From Amycolatopsis granulosa (GTDB lineage: Bacteria > Actinomycetota > Actinomycetes > Mycobacteriales > Pseudonocardiaceae): a stretch of 64,000 bases of DNA. The stretch covers positions 5,146,001 to 5,210,000 of the forward strand of contig NZ_JAANOV010000001.1 of assembly GCF_011758745.1 (NCBI RefSeq), written 5' to 3'. A program made the translations under genes and the position numbers. Of the stretch, positions 36,012 through 44,892 are shown in pieces (position 1 is the first letter of the stretch; each line of letters starts with the position of its first letter). Under the pieces are notes generated by a model, which worked only from the letters and a program-made list of their open reading frames with translations, did not search any database and was not told the DNA's origin.

Positions 36012-36494
36012 GTGTCCCCCGTACAGGTCCTGCTCTCCCGGCTCGATCCGGGTGTCCCGCTACCCTCCTACGCCCGGCCCGGCGACGCCGGTGCCGACCT
36101 CGTGACGACCACCGACGTCGTCCTCGAGCCCGGGCGGCGGGTGCTGGTGGGGACCGGGATCGCGATCGCGCTGCCGCCGGGTTACGCCGGGTTCGTGCAC
36201 CCGCGGTCCGGGCTGGCCGCGCGCACCGGGCTGTCCGTGGTGAACGCACCGGGCACCATCGACGCGGGCTACCGCGGGGAGATCAAGGTGTGCCTGGTCA
36301 ACCACGACCCGGACGAGCCGATCCGGCTCTCCCGCGGTGACCGGATCGCGCAGCTGGTGATCCAGCGCGTGGAGACGGCCGCGTTCGTGGAGGTCGCGGA
36401 GCTGCCGGCGAGCGAACGCGGGGCGGGTGGCTACGGCTCGACCGGCGGACATGCGACGCTGAGCGGAAACACCGGGCAAGGAACGAGGAAGTAG
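36012..36494 (+). CDS. dut: Deoxyuridine 5'-triphosphate nucleotidohydrolase
   Basis: A 160-residue trimeric-type dUTPase with all five motifs: [46 protein letters not shown] and the C-terminal glycine-rich arm [11 protein letters not shown]. It hydrolyses dUTP to dUMP and pyrophosphate. The GTG at 36012 follows a TAGTCT hexamer by eight bases, so the 5' leader is at most a base or two. The last base of the stop codon is the first base of the next gene's GTG. Confidence 0.97.
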   Translation: MSPVQVLLSRLDPGVPLPSYARPGDAGADLVTTTDVVLEPGRRVLVGTGIAIALPPGYAGFVHPRSGLAARTGLSVVNAPGTIDAGYRGEIKVCLVNHDPDEPIRLSRGDRIAQLVIQRVETAAFVEVAELPASERGAGGYGSTGGHATLSGNTGQGTRK

Positions 36495-37144
36495 TGGGCA
36501 TCTTCGGACGCAAGAAGCGGGGCCGGCACGCGATGGCCGAGCCCGACGACTCCTGGGAAGAGGATGTCGCCGAGGAGCCGGAGGACGAGCCGGAGCCGGT
36601 GGCCACGGACGGGCCGTTCGACATCACCGAGGCGCCCGAGGACGGCAGGCCGCGGATCGACCTCGGCTCGGTGCGCGTCCCGGTGCCCGACGGCACCCAG
36701 GTGCAGGTCGAGATGGACCCGCAGGCCGGTGGGGTGCGGGCGGTGCACGTGGTGACCGCGCACGGCCAGGTCACCGTGAGCGCCTACGCCGCGCCGCGGT
36801 CCGGCGGGTTGTGGCGCGAGGTGGTCGCCGAGCTGACCGAGCAGCTGCGCAACGACGGCGCCCGGGTGGCGCCGGGCCAGGGCGAGTGGGGCCCCGAGCT
36901 GTCCGCCCTGATCGGGGACGTCGCGCTGCGCTTCGTCGGCATTGACGGCCCGCGCTGGATGCTGCGGGGTGTGATCGCGGGGCCGCAATCGATGGCCGCG
37001 GAGGCGCCCGCGGTGCTGCGGGACATCGTGCGCGGCACGGTCGTCGACCGCGGCGACGCGCCGATGCCGGTGCGCACCCCGCTGCCGATCACGCTGCCCG
37101 AGGCCGTTGTGGAGCACATCGCGCAACAGCAGGCCCAGCAGTAG
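36494..37144 (+). CDS. DUF3710 protein (Rv2696c-like)
   Basis: 216 residues. The N terminus is basic (MGIFGRKKRGRH), then strongly acidic up to residue 40; the core from PRIDLGSVRVPVPDGTQVQV to the end matches the DUF3710 family. It is always found after dut in related actinomycetes. Function unknown. The GTG overlaps the dut stop codon by one base, so translation is coupled. Confidence 0.92.
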   Translation: MGIFGRKKRGRHAMAEPDDSWEEDVAEEPEDEPEPVATDGPFDITEAPEDGRPRIDLGSVRVPVPDGTQVQVEMDPQAGGVRAVHVVTAHGQVTVSAYAAPRSGGLWREVVAELTEQLRNDGARVAPGQGEWGPELSALIGDVALRFVGIDGPRWMLRGVIAGPQSMAAEAPAVLRDIVRGTVVDRGDAPMPVRTPLPITLPEAVVEHIAQQQAQQ

Positions 37145-37161
37145 GTGGGGCCTGCCCCGCG

Positions 37162-38175
37162 GTGAGCGCGGCGGTCCGCACCAGTGTGCGCGGTCCGGCG
37201 GTGCCGGAGGCTCTTGATCATGTTGCTGGTCGAGCGCCCGGTGCGGCTGCACCGCCCCTGATGGTCGTCACCGTGGCGATGACGGTTCTCGCCGCGGTCG
37301 CCGTGGTGGGCCTGTTCACCGATCCCCGCGAACTCGTCGGCGCTCCGGTCTGGAGCAAGGCGGCGAAGTTCGCGGTCTCGATCGCCGTGTACACGGCCAC
37401 GCTGGCCGGGATGCTGTCCCTGTTGCCGAAAGCCCGCCGCTGGGGCTGGTGGATGGGCACCGTGGTGGCCGCCTGCCTGGTGGTCGAGATGGCGCTGATC
37501 ATCGGGCAGACGATCGTCCGCGGCAGACGGCTGCACTTCAATTTCGCCACCGCGTCCGACCGGTTCATCCACGACCAGATGGCGACGGCCATTTACCTGC
37601 TGTGGGCGGCGACCCTCGTGGTGGCGGTGCTGCCGTCGTGCCAGCGCCTGCCGGACCGGCCGCGGGCGACGGCGGTGCGTGCCGGGCTCTTCCTGGCGCT
37701 GACCGGGATGGCGCTGGGCATGCTGATGTTCGCCCCGACTCCGGAGCAGCGGGCCGTGCTGGACGCCGGTGGCAAGCCCGCCGTCGTGGGTTCGCACAGC
37801 GTCGGCGCGCCCGAGGACGGTCCGGGGCTGCCGCTGACCGGATGGAGCACGGCCGGCGGTGACCTGCGGATCGCGCATTTCGCGGGCCCGCACGCGCTGC
37901 AATTGGTGCCCTTGCCGGCCTTCGGTCTCGCAGCGCTGTCCCGGCGGGTGCCGGTGCTGCGCCCGCCGCTCGTGCGCTGGCGGCTGATCCGGATCGCGGC
38001 GCTCGAGTACCTCGGCCTGGTCGCCGTGCTGACCTGGCAGGCCCTGCGGGGTCAGCCGCTGCTGCGGCCGGACGGTGCGACGCTGCTGGCGGTGGGCGCG
38101 CTGGTCGTCACCGCGGTGGGCGCCGGCGCCCTGGCGCTGCGCCGGTCACCCGGCTGCCCGCAGCCACCCCAGTAG
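37162..38175 (+). CDS. Hypothetical multi-pass membrane protein
   Basis: 337 residues with seven to eight hydrophobic segments (for example MVVTVAMTVLAAVAVVGLF, AVYTATLAGMLSLLP, WMGTVVAACLVVEMALIIGQ, AIYLLWAATLVVAVLP, LFLALTGMALGMLMF). I do not recognise the family. The segment DRFIHDQMATAIY and a conserved-looking IAHFAGPHALQLVPLPAF, with histidines beside membrane helices, hint at a haem or metal site, but that is speculation. It starts 17 bases after the DUF3710 stop and is absent from this position in the M. tuberculosis order, so it is an insertion in the block. The 3' end overlaps the convergent hydrolase gene by 30 bases. Confidence 0.75.
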   Translation: MSAAVRTSVRGPAVPEALDHVAGRAPGAAAPPLMVVTVAMTVLAAVAVVGLFTDPRELVGAPVWSKAAKFAVSIAVYTATLAGMLSLLPKARRWGWWMGTVVAACLVVEMALIIGQTIVRGRRLHFNFATASDRFIHDQMATAIYLLWAATLVVAVLPSCQRLPDRPRATAVRAGLFLALTGMALGMLMFAPTPEQRAVLDAGGKPAVVGSHSVGAPEDGPGLPLTGWSTAGGDLRIAHFAGPHALQLVPLPAFGLAALSRRVPVLRPPLVRWRLIRIAALEYLGLVAVLTWQALRGQPLLRPDGATLLAVGALVVTAVGAGALALRRSPGCPQPPQ

Positions 38176-38853
38176 CGCGGCCCGGCCCAGGGACTCGCGG
38201 TCCGCGCCCAGTGCGCCCAGCGTCGTCTCGACCACCGCGGCGCGCGGCAGCGCCGCCGCCCATGCGTGGGCGACCCCGGCCGGGTGCACCGGATCGTCGG
38301 TGCAGGCCGCGATGCCGACCGGCACCTCGATCGAGGCCAGCTCGTCCAGCGTCGGCGCGGGGTGGGCCGCCGCGGCGCGCAGGCCGGCCGCCAGGCCGTC
38401 CCCGTGCCGCCGCCATGCCCGCGTCAGCTCGCCGGCGAGCCAGGGCGCGACCCCGGCCGTGGCGACCCGCAGCGCGCCCGCCACGCCGTGCCTGGTCACC
38501 AGATCGGCCGAGGCCCGCGCGGCGAGCGACGCCGGTGCGTCACCCGGGTCCCCGCACCAGGCCGGCATCGCGAGCAGCAGCCCGGCGCACCGGCCGGGGT
38601 TGCGCACCGCCCACTCGGCCGCCAGGTGCGCGCCCAGCGAAATCCCCCCGGCGAGCACCGGGCCCGCGGTGGACGCCGCGTCCAGCGCCGTGAGCAGCCC
38701 CACGGTGACGGCCGCGCCGCGCGGCGGTGCGAGAGCACGTGTGCGTATGCCGAACGCGCCCAGCGGACCTGCGAAAACGCTCCGCACGAACACCTCGTCC
38801 GAGCCGGTTCCCGGTAACAGGACGGCGGGGGGTTGCGGCATTGCGGACGTCAC
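38146..38853 (-). CDS. Alpha/beta-hydrolase-like protein (Rv2695-like)
   Basis: A 235-residue protein with a nucleophile-elbow-like GGISLGAHLAAEWA near residue 80, an oxyanion region AVLLPGTGSDE near 10, and a late acid/base segment (ACTDDPVHPAGVAHAW). It keeps the alpha/beta-hydrolase fold and a Ser at the elbow; substrate unknown. The GTG at 38853 was chosen because CAAGAT lies exactly six bases upstream; an ATG four codons later is the alternative. Position and strand match Rv2695 of M. tuberculosis. Confidence 0.82.
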   Translation of the reverse strand: MTSAMPQPPAVLLPGTGSDEVFVRSVFAGPLGAFGIRTRALAPPRGAAVTVGLLTALDAASTAGPVLAGGISLGAHLAAEWAVRNPGRCAGLLLAMPAWCGDPGDAPASLAARASADLVTRHGVAGALRVATAGVAPWLAGELTRAWRRHGDGLAAGLRAAAAHPAPTLDELASIEVPVGIAACTDDPVHPAGVAHAWAAALPRAAVVETTLGALGADRESLGRAALLGWLRAAG

Positions 38854-38859
38854 GTTGCG

Positions 38860-38865
38860 ATCTTG
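38860..38865 (-). promoter_or_regulatory. Leaderless -10 hexamer of the Rv2695-like gene
   Basis: CAAGAT on the minus strand with six bases to GTG 38853; supports that start. Confidence 0.4.
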
Positions 38866-38956
38866 CCGCAAAGCCGCTGTGCTGGCCCCCGCGAGGTTAC
38901 GCTGGACGATGTACGGGCCGATCGAGTCGGGGGCCCTGGAACAGGAGCAGACGCCT

Positions 38957-39334
38957 ATGTCCGCCAAAGACGGCGGCTATTTCAGCCGGCTGGTACGCAA
39001 GCTGACCAGCGATGTCGAAGAGCTCGACGCTGATGATCTGTCCGAGAGGTCCGAGGCGGGCGGGGCGCGGCGAGCCTGCGACTGCCGGTCGGGCGAAGAG
39101 GTGACCGTCCTGGGCCGGTTGCGCAGCGTGGAGCTGTGTCCCACGAAAGAGGCCGCGACACTGCGGGCCGAGTTGTTCGACGGCACGGAGGGCGTCACGC
39201 TAGTGTGGCTGGGACGGCGCCGTATTCCGGGCATCGAGCCGGGCCGGACCATCAAGGTCCGGGGCCGCCTGGCCGAGCGAGACGGCCAGAAGGTGCTGTA
39301 CAACCCGTTCTACGAGCTGCAGACGACTTCCTGA
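38957..39334 (+). CDS. OB-fold nucleic-acid-binding protein (Rv2694c-like)
   Basis: 125 residues. After a charged N terminus (LTSDVEELDADDLSERSEAG) comes an OB-fold core (EEVTVLGRLRSVEL, GVTLVWLGRRRIPGIEPGRT, IKVRGRLAERDGQKVLYNPF). Related proteins bind single-stranded nucleic acid; the role here is unknown. AGGAG lies upstream of ATG 38957. It is followed 12 bases later by the DUF3159 gene. Confidence 0.9.
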   Translation: MSAKDGGYFSRLVRKLTSDVEELDADDLSERSEAGGARRACDCRSGEEVTVLGRLRSVELCPTKEAATLRAELFDGTEGVTLVWLGRRRIPGIEPGRTIKVRGRLAERDGQKVLYNPFYELQTTS

Positions 39335-39346
39335 ATTGGTAACCGC

Positions 39347-40105
39347 GTGACTGAACCTGCCCGTCCAGGCAAGAAGACCGACGTGCGCCCCGCCGAGGCC
39401 GGCGCCGAGCCTGGGCGGGCGGGTGATCAGCCCGAGCCCACGATGCTGGAGCAGATGGGGGGCGTCGCCGGGCTCGTCTACTCGTCGGTGCCGGTCATCG
39501 TGTTCGTGCTCGCGAACTCGTTCCTCGGGCTCACCGCCGGGATCTGGAGCGCGGTCGGCAGCGCCGCGCTGATCACCGTCGTGCGCCTGGTGCGCCGCGA
39601 GTCGCTGCAGCCGGCGATCTCCGGGCTGTTCGGCGTCGCGATCGGGGCGTTCATCGCCTACCGGACCGGGTCGGCCAAGGGGTTCTTCCTGTTCGGGATC
39701 TGGGCGAGCCTGGTCTATTGCGGCGTGTTCGTGCTGTCGGTGGTGGTGCGCTGGCCGCTCTCCGGCGTCATCTGGAGCTTCCTCAACGGCACGGGCACCG
39801 CCTGGCGACGGGACAAGCCGTCCCGCTTCGGCTACGACATCGCCACGCTCGCGCTGGCGGCGGTGTTCGGTGCGCGGTTCGTCGTGCAGCGATGGCTCTA
39901 CGACGCCGACTACACCGGCTGGCTGGCGTTCGCCAAGATCGCCATGGGCTGGCCGCTGTACGGCCTGGCGCTGCTGGTCGTCGTGTGGGCCGTCCGCCGC
40001 TCCGACAAACGCCTCAAGGCCCTCGAAGACGCCCGCGCCGCGGAGGAGGCGGACGCCGAGGCCCGCCTCCGGCTCAAGTACGACAGCCCGCCGCAGGAAG
40101 CCTAG
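39347..40105 (+). CDS. DUF3159 membrane protein (Rv2693c-like)
   Basis: 252 residues. A hydrophilic N terminus is followed by five or so membrane segments (AGLVYSSVPVIVFVLANSFL, GIWASLVYCGVFVLSVVV, YGLALLVVVWAVRR among them) and a charged C-terminal helix. The family is found next to the OB-fold and TrkA genes throughout Actinobacteria; some relatives are annotated as intracellular septation-like proteins. The start is GTG. Confidence 0.9.
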   Translation: MTEPARPGKKTDVRPAEAGAEPGRAGDQPEPTMLEQMGGVAGLVYSSVPVIVFVLANSFLGLTAGIWSAVGSAALITVVRLVRRESLQPAISGLFGVAIGAFIAYRTGSAKGFFLFGIWASLVYCGVFVLSVVVRWPLSGVIWSFLNGTGTAWRRDKPSRFGYDIATLALAAVFGARFVVQRWLYDADYTGWLAFAKIAMGWPLYGLALLVVVWAVRRSDKRLKALEDARAAEEADAEARLRLKYDSPPQEA

Positions 40106-40215
40106 GGGCGCTCCCCGCCGCCTGCCGGATGCCGCTCACCAGCCGGTCCAGGCACCGGCGGACGTTGTCCCGCATCCGAGGTCACCGCCGCGATCCGGAA
40201 CTCCTCGTCCCGGTG

Positions 40216-40872
40216 CTAGTAGCCCAGGGCCTTGCGGATGTCGTTCTCTACCTCGGCGTTGGCCACGAACAGCAGCTCGTCGCCCGGCTCCAGCGGGTCC
40301 TCCGGCTGCGGCACGATCACGCGGTCACCCCGCAGGATCGTCACCAGCGCGGCATCCCGCGGCAACGCCAGGTCGCTCACCGGACGGCCGGCCAGCGGGG
40401 TCTGCTCCGGCAGGGTCAGCTCGACCAGGTTGGCCTGCCCCTGCCGGAACGTCAGCAGCCGCACCAGGTCGCCGACGCTGACCGCCTCCTCGACCATCGC
40501 CGCGAGGATCCGGGGGGTGGACACCGCGACGTCCACGCCCCACGCGTCGGTGTAGAGCCACTCGTTGGCGGGGTTGTTCACCCGCGCCACGACGCGGCGC
40601 ACCGCGAACTCGGTCTTCGCCAGCAGCGACACGACCAGGTTCACCTTGTCGTCGCCGGTCGCGGCGATCACCACGTCGCAGCGCTCGATGCCGGATTCCT
40701 CCAGCGTGGAGACCTCGCACGCGTCGCCCAGCACCCAGTCGGCCTGCTCGACGCTCTCCGGCTCGAACTGCCCGGCCTGCCGCTCGATCAGCATGACCTG
40801 GTGGCCGCCGTCGATCAGCTCCTTGGCGATCGACCGGCCCACCGCGCCGGCCCCCGCGATCGCGACCCGCAT
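40216..40872 (-). CDS. ceoC: TrkA-type potassium uptake regulator CeoC
   Basis: A 218-residue RCK protein: an N-terminal NAD-binding Rossmann domain (MRVAIAGAGAVGRSIAKELI, with LIERQAGQFE as the acidic end of beta 2) and a C-terminal TrkA_C domain (LVELTLPEQTPLAGRPVSDL). It is the cytoplasmic nucleotide-sensing regulator of a Trk potassium system; the membrane TrkH/TrkG subunit is not in this window. The ATG overlaps the stop codon of ceoB by one base, in the order seen in M. tuberculosis (Rv2691-Rv2692). Confidence 0.93.
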   Translation of the reverse strand: MRVAIAGAGAVGRSIAKELIDGGHQVMLIERQAGQFEPESVEQADWVLGDACEVSTLEESGIERCDVVIAATGDDKVNLVVSLLAKTEFAVRRVVARVNNPANEWLYTDAWGVDVAVSTPRILAAMVEEAVSVGDLVRLLTFRQGQANLVELTLPEQTPLAGRPVSDLALPRDAALVTILRGDRVIVPQPEDPLEPGDELLFVANAEVENDIRKALGY

Positions 40873-41537
40873 CAGCCCTCCTCCTCCGGCGCGCGCGCCG
40901 CAATGCTCGTCACGTCGCCGACGGTGCCCGACCTCGCGGCCACGTACACCAGATCATCCGCCTGCAACACCGTCTTGGAATCGGGCAGTACGGGCGTGCC
41001 GAAGCGCATCACGAACGCCACCCGCGCTCCGGTCGCCTCCTGCAGCTCGCTGACGCTGCGGCCGACCCAGTCCTCGTGCAGCGGCAGCTGCAGCACCGCG
41101 ACGTTGCCGCTGGGGTCCCGCCACGCCGACGCCACCCCGTCGGGCAGCAGCGTGCGCAGGAACCGGTCCGTCGTCCACGGCACGGTCGCCACGGTGGGGA
41201 TGCCCAGCCGCTCGTAGACCGCCGCCCGTTTCGGGTCGTAGATGCGGGCCACGACGTGCTCGACGCCGAAGTTCTCCCTGGCCACCCGAGCCGAGATGAT
41301 GTTCGAGTTGTCGCCGCTGGACACTGCGGCGAAGGCGCCGGCCCGCTCGATGCCCGCGTCGATCAGCACCTGCCGGTCGAAGCCCATGCCCAGCACCTGC
41401 CGGCCCTGGAAGTCGCTGCCGAGGCGCCGGAACGCCTCCTGCGTCTTGTCGATCACCGCGACCTCGTGACCGAGGCGCTCCAGGGCCGCGGCCAGGGACG
41501 CGCCCACCCGGCCGCACCCCATGATCACCACGTGCAC
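40872..41537 (-). CDS. ceoB: TrkA-type potassium uptake regulator CeoB
   Basis: A 221-residue RCK protein like its neighbour: VHVVIMGCGRVGASLAAALE at the N terminus, EVAVIDKTQEAFRRLG, and a C-terminal TrkA_C domain (LQLPLHEDWVGRSVSELQ). The two genes would form a hetero-oligomeric gating ring for a Trk channel. AGGAGG precedes GTG 41537, which rules out the long upstream extension. Divergent from the APC gene. Confidence 0.93.
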   Translation of the reverse strand: MHVVIMGCGRVGASLAAALERLGHEVAVIDKTQEAFRRLGSDFQGRQVLGMGFDRQVLIDAGIERAGAFAAVSSGDNSNIISARVARENFGVEHVVARIYDPKRAAVYERLGIPTVATVPWTTDRFLRTLLPDGVASAWRDPSGNVAVLQLPLHEDWVGRSVSELQEATGARVAFVMRFGTPVLPDSKTVLQADDLVYVAARSGTVGDVTSIAARAPEEEG

Positions 41538-41628
41538 GTCCTGCCTCCTGTGTGTCACCCGAACGGCGGCTACCCGGTAGATGCCGTCGCAGAACCTACC
41601 TTGTCCGGCCGCCTCACGGGCCCGCCCG

Positions 41629-41634
41629 TACCCT
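41629..41634 (+). promoter_or_regulatory. Leaderless -10 hexamer of the APC transporter
   Basis: TACCCT, then TCTGAC, then the GTG at 41641. No Shine-Dalgarno sequence is present. Confidence 0.55.
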
Positions 41635-41640
41635 TCTGAC

Positions 41641-43671
41641 GTGTCGAAGATTGCGACCGCCACCAAACGGCTGCTCGTTGGCCGTCCGTTCCGGAGCGAC
41701 CGGCTGTCCCACACCCTGCTCCCGAAGCGGATCGCGCTGCCGATCTTCGCGTCGGATGCCCTCTCCAGCGTGGCGTACGCGCCCGAGGAGATCTTCCTGA
41801 CGCTGAGCGTCGCGGGGTTGTCGGCCTACGCGTACTCGCCGTGGATCGGCATCGCCGTCGCGGTGGTCATGCTGGTCGTGGTGGCCTCCTACCGCCAGAA
41901 CGTGCACGCCTACCCCAGCGGCGGCGGGGACTACGAGGTCGCCAGCACCAACCTCGGCGGCAGATTCGGCCTGACCGTGGCCAGCGCGCTGCTGGTCGAC
42001 TACGTGCTGACCGTGGCCGTGTCCACCTCCTCGGGCGTGGCCAACATCGGCTCGGCCGTCCCGTTCGTCGAAGAGCACAAGGTGTTCAGCGCGATCCTGA
42101 TCGTGGTGGTGCTGACCTCGATCAACCTGCGTGGGGTGCGGGAGTCCGGCAAGGCGTTCGCGATCCCGACCTACGGGTTCATCATCGGCATCCTCGGCAT
42201 GGTGCTGTGGGGCCTGTTCGAGGCGGTCCGCGGCACCCCGATGCGGGCGGAGAGCGCGGGGTTCCAGCTGCACGCCGAGGCGTCCTTCGCCGGGTTCGCG
42301 TTCGTGTTCCTCATCCTGCGCTCGTTCTCCTCCGGCGCCGCGGCGCTGACCGGCGTCGAGGCGATCAGCAACGGCGTGCCCGCGTTCCGCAAGCCGAAGT
42401 CGAAGAACGCGGCCACCACGCTGCTGATGATGGGGGTGCTCGCGGTGACGATGCTGCTCGGCATCATCACGCTGGCGATCCTCACCGACGTCAAGTTCGC
42501 GGAGGACCCGGCGACGCAGCTGAGCGGCACGCCGGCGGGTTACCAGCAGAAGACGATCGTCACCCAGATCGCGAAGGCGGTGTTCCCGCACTTCTCGCCG
42601 GCCTTCTACTACATCTCGTTCAGCACCGGCATCATCCTGCTGCTGGCCGCGAACACCGCGTTCAACGGCTTCCCGGTGCTCGCCTCGATCCTCGCGCAGG
42701 ACCGGTACCTGCCGCGCCAGCTGCACACCCGCGGCGACCGGCTGACCTTCTCCAACGGCATCCTGTTCCTCGCCGCGTTCGCGCTGGTCCTGATCATCGC
42801 GTTCGACGCCGAGGTGACCAAGCTGATCCAGCTCTACATCGTGGGCGTGTTCGTGTCGTTCACGGTGAGCCAGACCGGCATGCTGCGGCACTGGCACCGG
42901 CTGCTGTCCCGGGAGACCGATCCGGCCGCCCGGCGGCGCATGCGGCGGTCCCAGACGGTCAACGCGATCGGCCTGACCATGACCGGCGCCGTGCTGATCA
43001 TCGTCCTGATCACCAAGTTCCTGCTCGGCGCGTGGATCGCGATCGCCGCCATGGTGGCGATCTACCTGTTGATGACCGCGATCCGCAAGCACTACGACCG
43101 GGTCTCGGAGGAACTGGCCACGCTCGACGGCAGCAACCCCACCGTGCTGCCCTCGCGCAACCACGCGATCGTGCTGGTCTCCAAGCTGCACCTGCCGACC
43201 CTGCGTGCCCTCGCCTACGCGAAGGCGATGCGGCCGGACGTGCTGGAGGCGGTGACGGTGAACGTGGACGACGCCGAGACGCGCCAGCTCACCGCCGACT
43301 GGGAGGCCAAGGGGTTCAAGGTCCCGCTGAAGGTCGTCGAGTCGCCCTACCGCGAGATCACCCGGCCGGTGCTGGACTACGTCAAGCGCGTGCGCGGTGA
43401 CAACCCGCGGGACGTGGTCACCGTGCTGATCCCGGAGTACGTGGTCGGGCGCTGGTGGGAGCAGCTGCTGCACAACCAGAGCGCCCTGCGCCTGAAGGGG
43501 CGGCTGCTGTTCCAGCCGGGTGTGATGGTCACCAGCGTGCCGTGGCAGCTGCGCTCCTCGGCCAAGGCGCTGCGGCGCGCGGCACGGGCGCGGCCGGCGG
43601 CCGGGGACGTCCGCCGCGGCTACTTCGGGGACGGTGCCCGCGCCGGTGCCGGCAAGGACGGCGGACGGTGA
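41641..43671 (+). CDS. APC-superfamily transporter with soluble C-terminal domain (Rv2690c-like)
   Basis: 676 residues. The first 470 or so form about 12 membrane segments of the APC fold, with the signature IALPIFASDALSSVAYAPEE near residue 30 and YPSGGGDYEVASTNLGG near 97. The last 200 residues (from about 480) are soluble, with HAIVLVSKLHLPTLRALAYA resembling the cytosolic domain of KimA-type potassium or amino acid carriers. Together with the divergent ceoB/ceoC this suggests ion or osmolyte transport, but substrate is unproven. Translation is probably leaderless from GTG 41641. The stop overlaps the next start. Confidence 0.9.
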   Translation: MSKIATATKRLLVGRPFRSDRLSHTLLPKRIALPIFASDALSSVAYAPEEIFLTLSVAGLSAYAYSPWIGIAVAVVMLVVVASYRQNVHAYPSGGGDYEVASTNLGGRFGLTVASALLVDYVLTVAVSTSSGVANIGSAVPFVEEHKVFSAILIVVVLTSINLRGVRESGKAFAIPTYGFIIGILGMVLWGLFEAVRGTPMRAESAGFQLHAEASFAGFAFVFLILRSFSSGAAALTGVEAISNGVPAFRKPKSKNAATTLLMMGVLAVTMLLGIITLAILTDVKFAEDPATQLSGTPAGYQQKTIVTQIAKAVFPHFSPAFYYISFSTGIILLLAANTAFNGFPVLASILAQDRYLPRQLHTRGDRLTFSNGILFLAAFALVLIIAFDAEVTKLIQLYIVGVFVSFTVSQTGMLRHWHRLLSRETDPAARRRMRRSQTVNAIGLTMTGAVLIIVLITKFLLGAWIAIAAMVAIYLLMTAIRKHYDRVSEELATLDGSNPTVLPSRNHAIVLVSKLHLPTLRALAYAKAMRPDVLEAVTVNVDDAETRQLTADWEAKGFKVPLKVVESPYREITRPVLDYVKRVRGDNPRDVVTVLIPEYVVGRWWEQLLHNQSALRLKGRLLFQPGVMVTSVPWQLRSSAKALRRAARARPAAGDVRRGYFGDGARAGAGKDGGR

Positions 43672-44864
43672 GCGGTCCCGACTGGACCGGCCGGGTCCTG
43701 GAACTCGAGGTGGGACCCGTGGCCCATGGCGGGCACTGCGTGGCCCGCGCCGAGGGCAGGGTGGTGTTCGTCCGGCACGCGCTGCCCGGCGAGCTGGTGC
43801 GTGCCGCGGTGACCGAGGACAAGGGCGGCGCGTTCTGCCGGGCGGACGCCGTGGCGGTGCTGCGGGCCGCGCCGGAACGGGTCGAGCCGCCGTGCCCGCT
43901 GGCGGTGCCCGGGCAGTGCGGCGGCTGCGACTGGCAGCACGCGGCGCCCGCGTTCCAGCGTGAGCTCAAGGGTCGCGTGGTGGCCGAGCAGCTGCAGCGG
44001 CTCGCCGGGCTGGACCGGGCGGTCGAGGTCGAGGCGCTGCCCGGCGGCACGCTCGGCTGGCGATCCCGTGTCCGGCTGGTGGCCGGGCCAGACGGCCGGG
44101 CCGGGTTGCGCGCGCACCGCAGCCACCGGGTCATCGGTCTGGCGGAGTGCCCGATCGCGGTGCCGGGAGCGGTGGAACGGGCGGTGGAGCGGCGGTGGCG
44201 GCCGGGCACCGAGATCGAGGTGACCAGCGACGGCGACGGGCGGGTGCACACGCGCGAGCTGGCGACCGTGCGCGGCAAGCGGCGGGCGCGGCAGCTCACC
44301 GGCGGAGAGGCGGTGCAGCACGCCGCCGGCCGCGACTGGCGGTTGCAGGCACACGGGTTCTGGCAGGTGCACCCGGCCGCGGCGGACACGTTCGCGGCGG
44401 TGGTGCGGGAGTGGGCGGCCGCGTCGCCCGGGGCGCTGGCGTGGGACCTGTATGCCGGGGTCGGGCTGTTCGCGTCCGTGCTGGCCGGGCAGGTCGGCGC
44501 GACGGGGCACGTGGTGGCGGTGGAGTCCGGGCGGCGTGCGGTGAGCGACGGCGAGCGCAACCTCGCCGACCTGCCACAGGTGAGCTGGCGCGCGGGCCGC
44601 ACCGAGCAGGTGCTCCGATCGCTGGCCGGGCAGCCGGAGGTCGTGGTGCTGGACCCGCCCCGGTCGGGTGCCGGGCGGGAGGTGGTCGAGGCGGTGGCCG
44701 CGGCGTCACCGTCGCGTGTCGTCTACGTGGCGTGCGACCCGGCGGCGCTGGCCCGGGACGTGGCCTTCTTCGAAGCCGCCGGGTACCGGCTGGAGCGGCT
44801 GCGCGCGTTCGACGCGTTCCCGATGACCCATCACGTGGAGTGCGTGGCGCTGCTGATTCGGTGA
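43668..44864 (+). CDS. Class I 23S/tRNA uracil-5 methyltransferase family (RlmD/RumA-like, Rv2689c-like)
   Basis: 398 residues. An N-terminal TRAM domain (WTGRVLELEVGPVAHGGHCV) precedes an iron-sulfur cysteine cluster CPLAVPGQCGGCDWQH near residue 75 and a methyltransferase domain with DLYAGVGLFASV near 260, VVLDPPRSGAGRE near 325 and YVACDPAALARD near 350, where the Cys is the catalytic nucleophile. The family methylates C5 of a uridine in rRNA or tRNA; which position is not predictable. The GTG overlaps the transporter stop by four bases. Confidence 0.9.
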   Translation: MSGPDWTGRVLELEVGPVAHGGHCVARAEGRVVFVRHALPGELVRAAVTEDKGGAFCRADAVAVLRAAPERVEPPCPLAVPGQCGGCDWQHAAPAFQRELKGRVVAEQLQRLAGLDRAVEVEALPGGTLGWRSRVRLVAGPDGRAGLRAHRSHRVIGLAECPIAVPGAVERAVERRWRPGTEIEVTSDGDGRVHTRELATVRGKRRARQLTGGEAVQHAAGRDWRLQAHGFWQVHPAAADTFAAVVREWAAASPGALAWDLYAGVGLFASVLAGQVGATGHVVAVESGRRAVSDGERNLADLPQVSWRAGRTEQVLRSLAGQPEVVVLDPPRSGAGREVVEAVAAASPSRVVYVACDPAALARDVAFFEAAGYRLERLRAFDAFPMTHHVECVALLIR

Positions 44865-44892
44865 GCGCCCGGAATTGTCGTACCTCTCCGGC

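Noticed and set aside
40106..40215. Possible small minus-strand gene fragment (MRDNVRRCLDRLVSG) between DUF3159 and ceoC
   Set aside because: Too short, no ribosome binding site, and it runs into the convergent gene; could be a remnant but cannot be supported.
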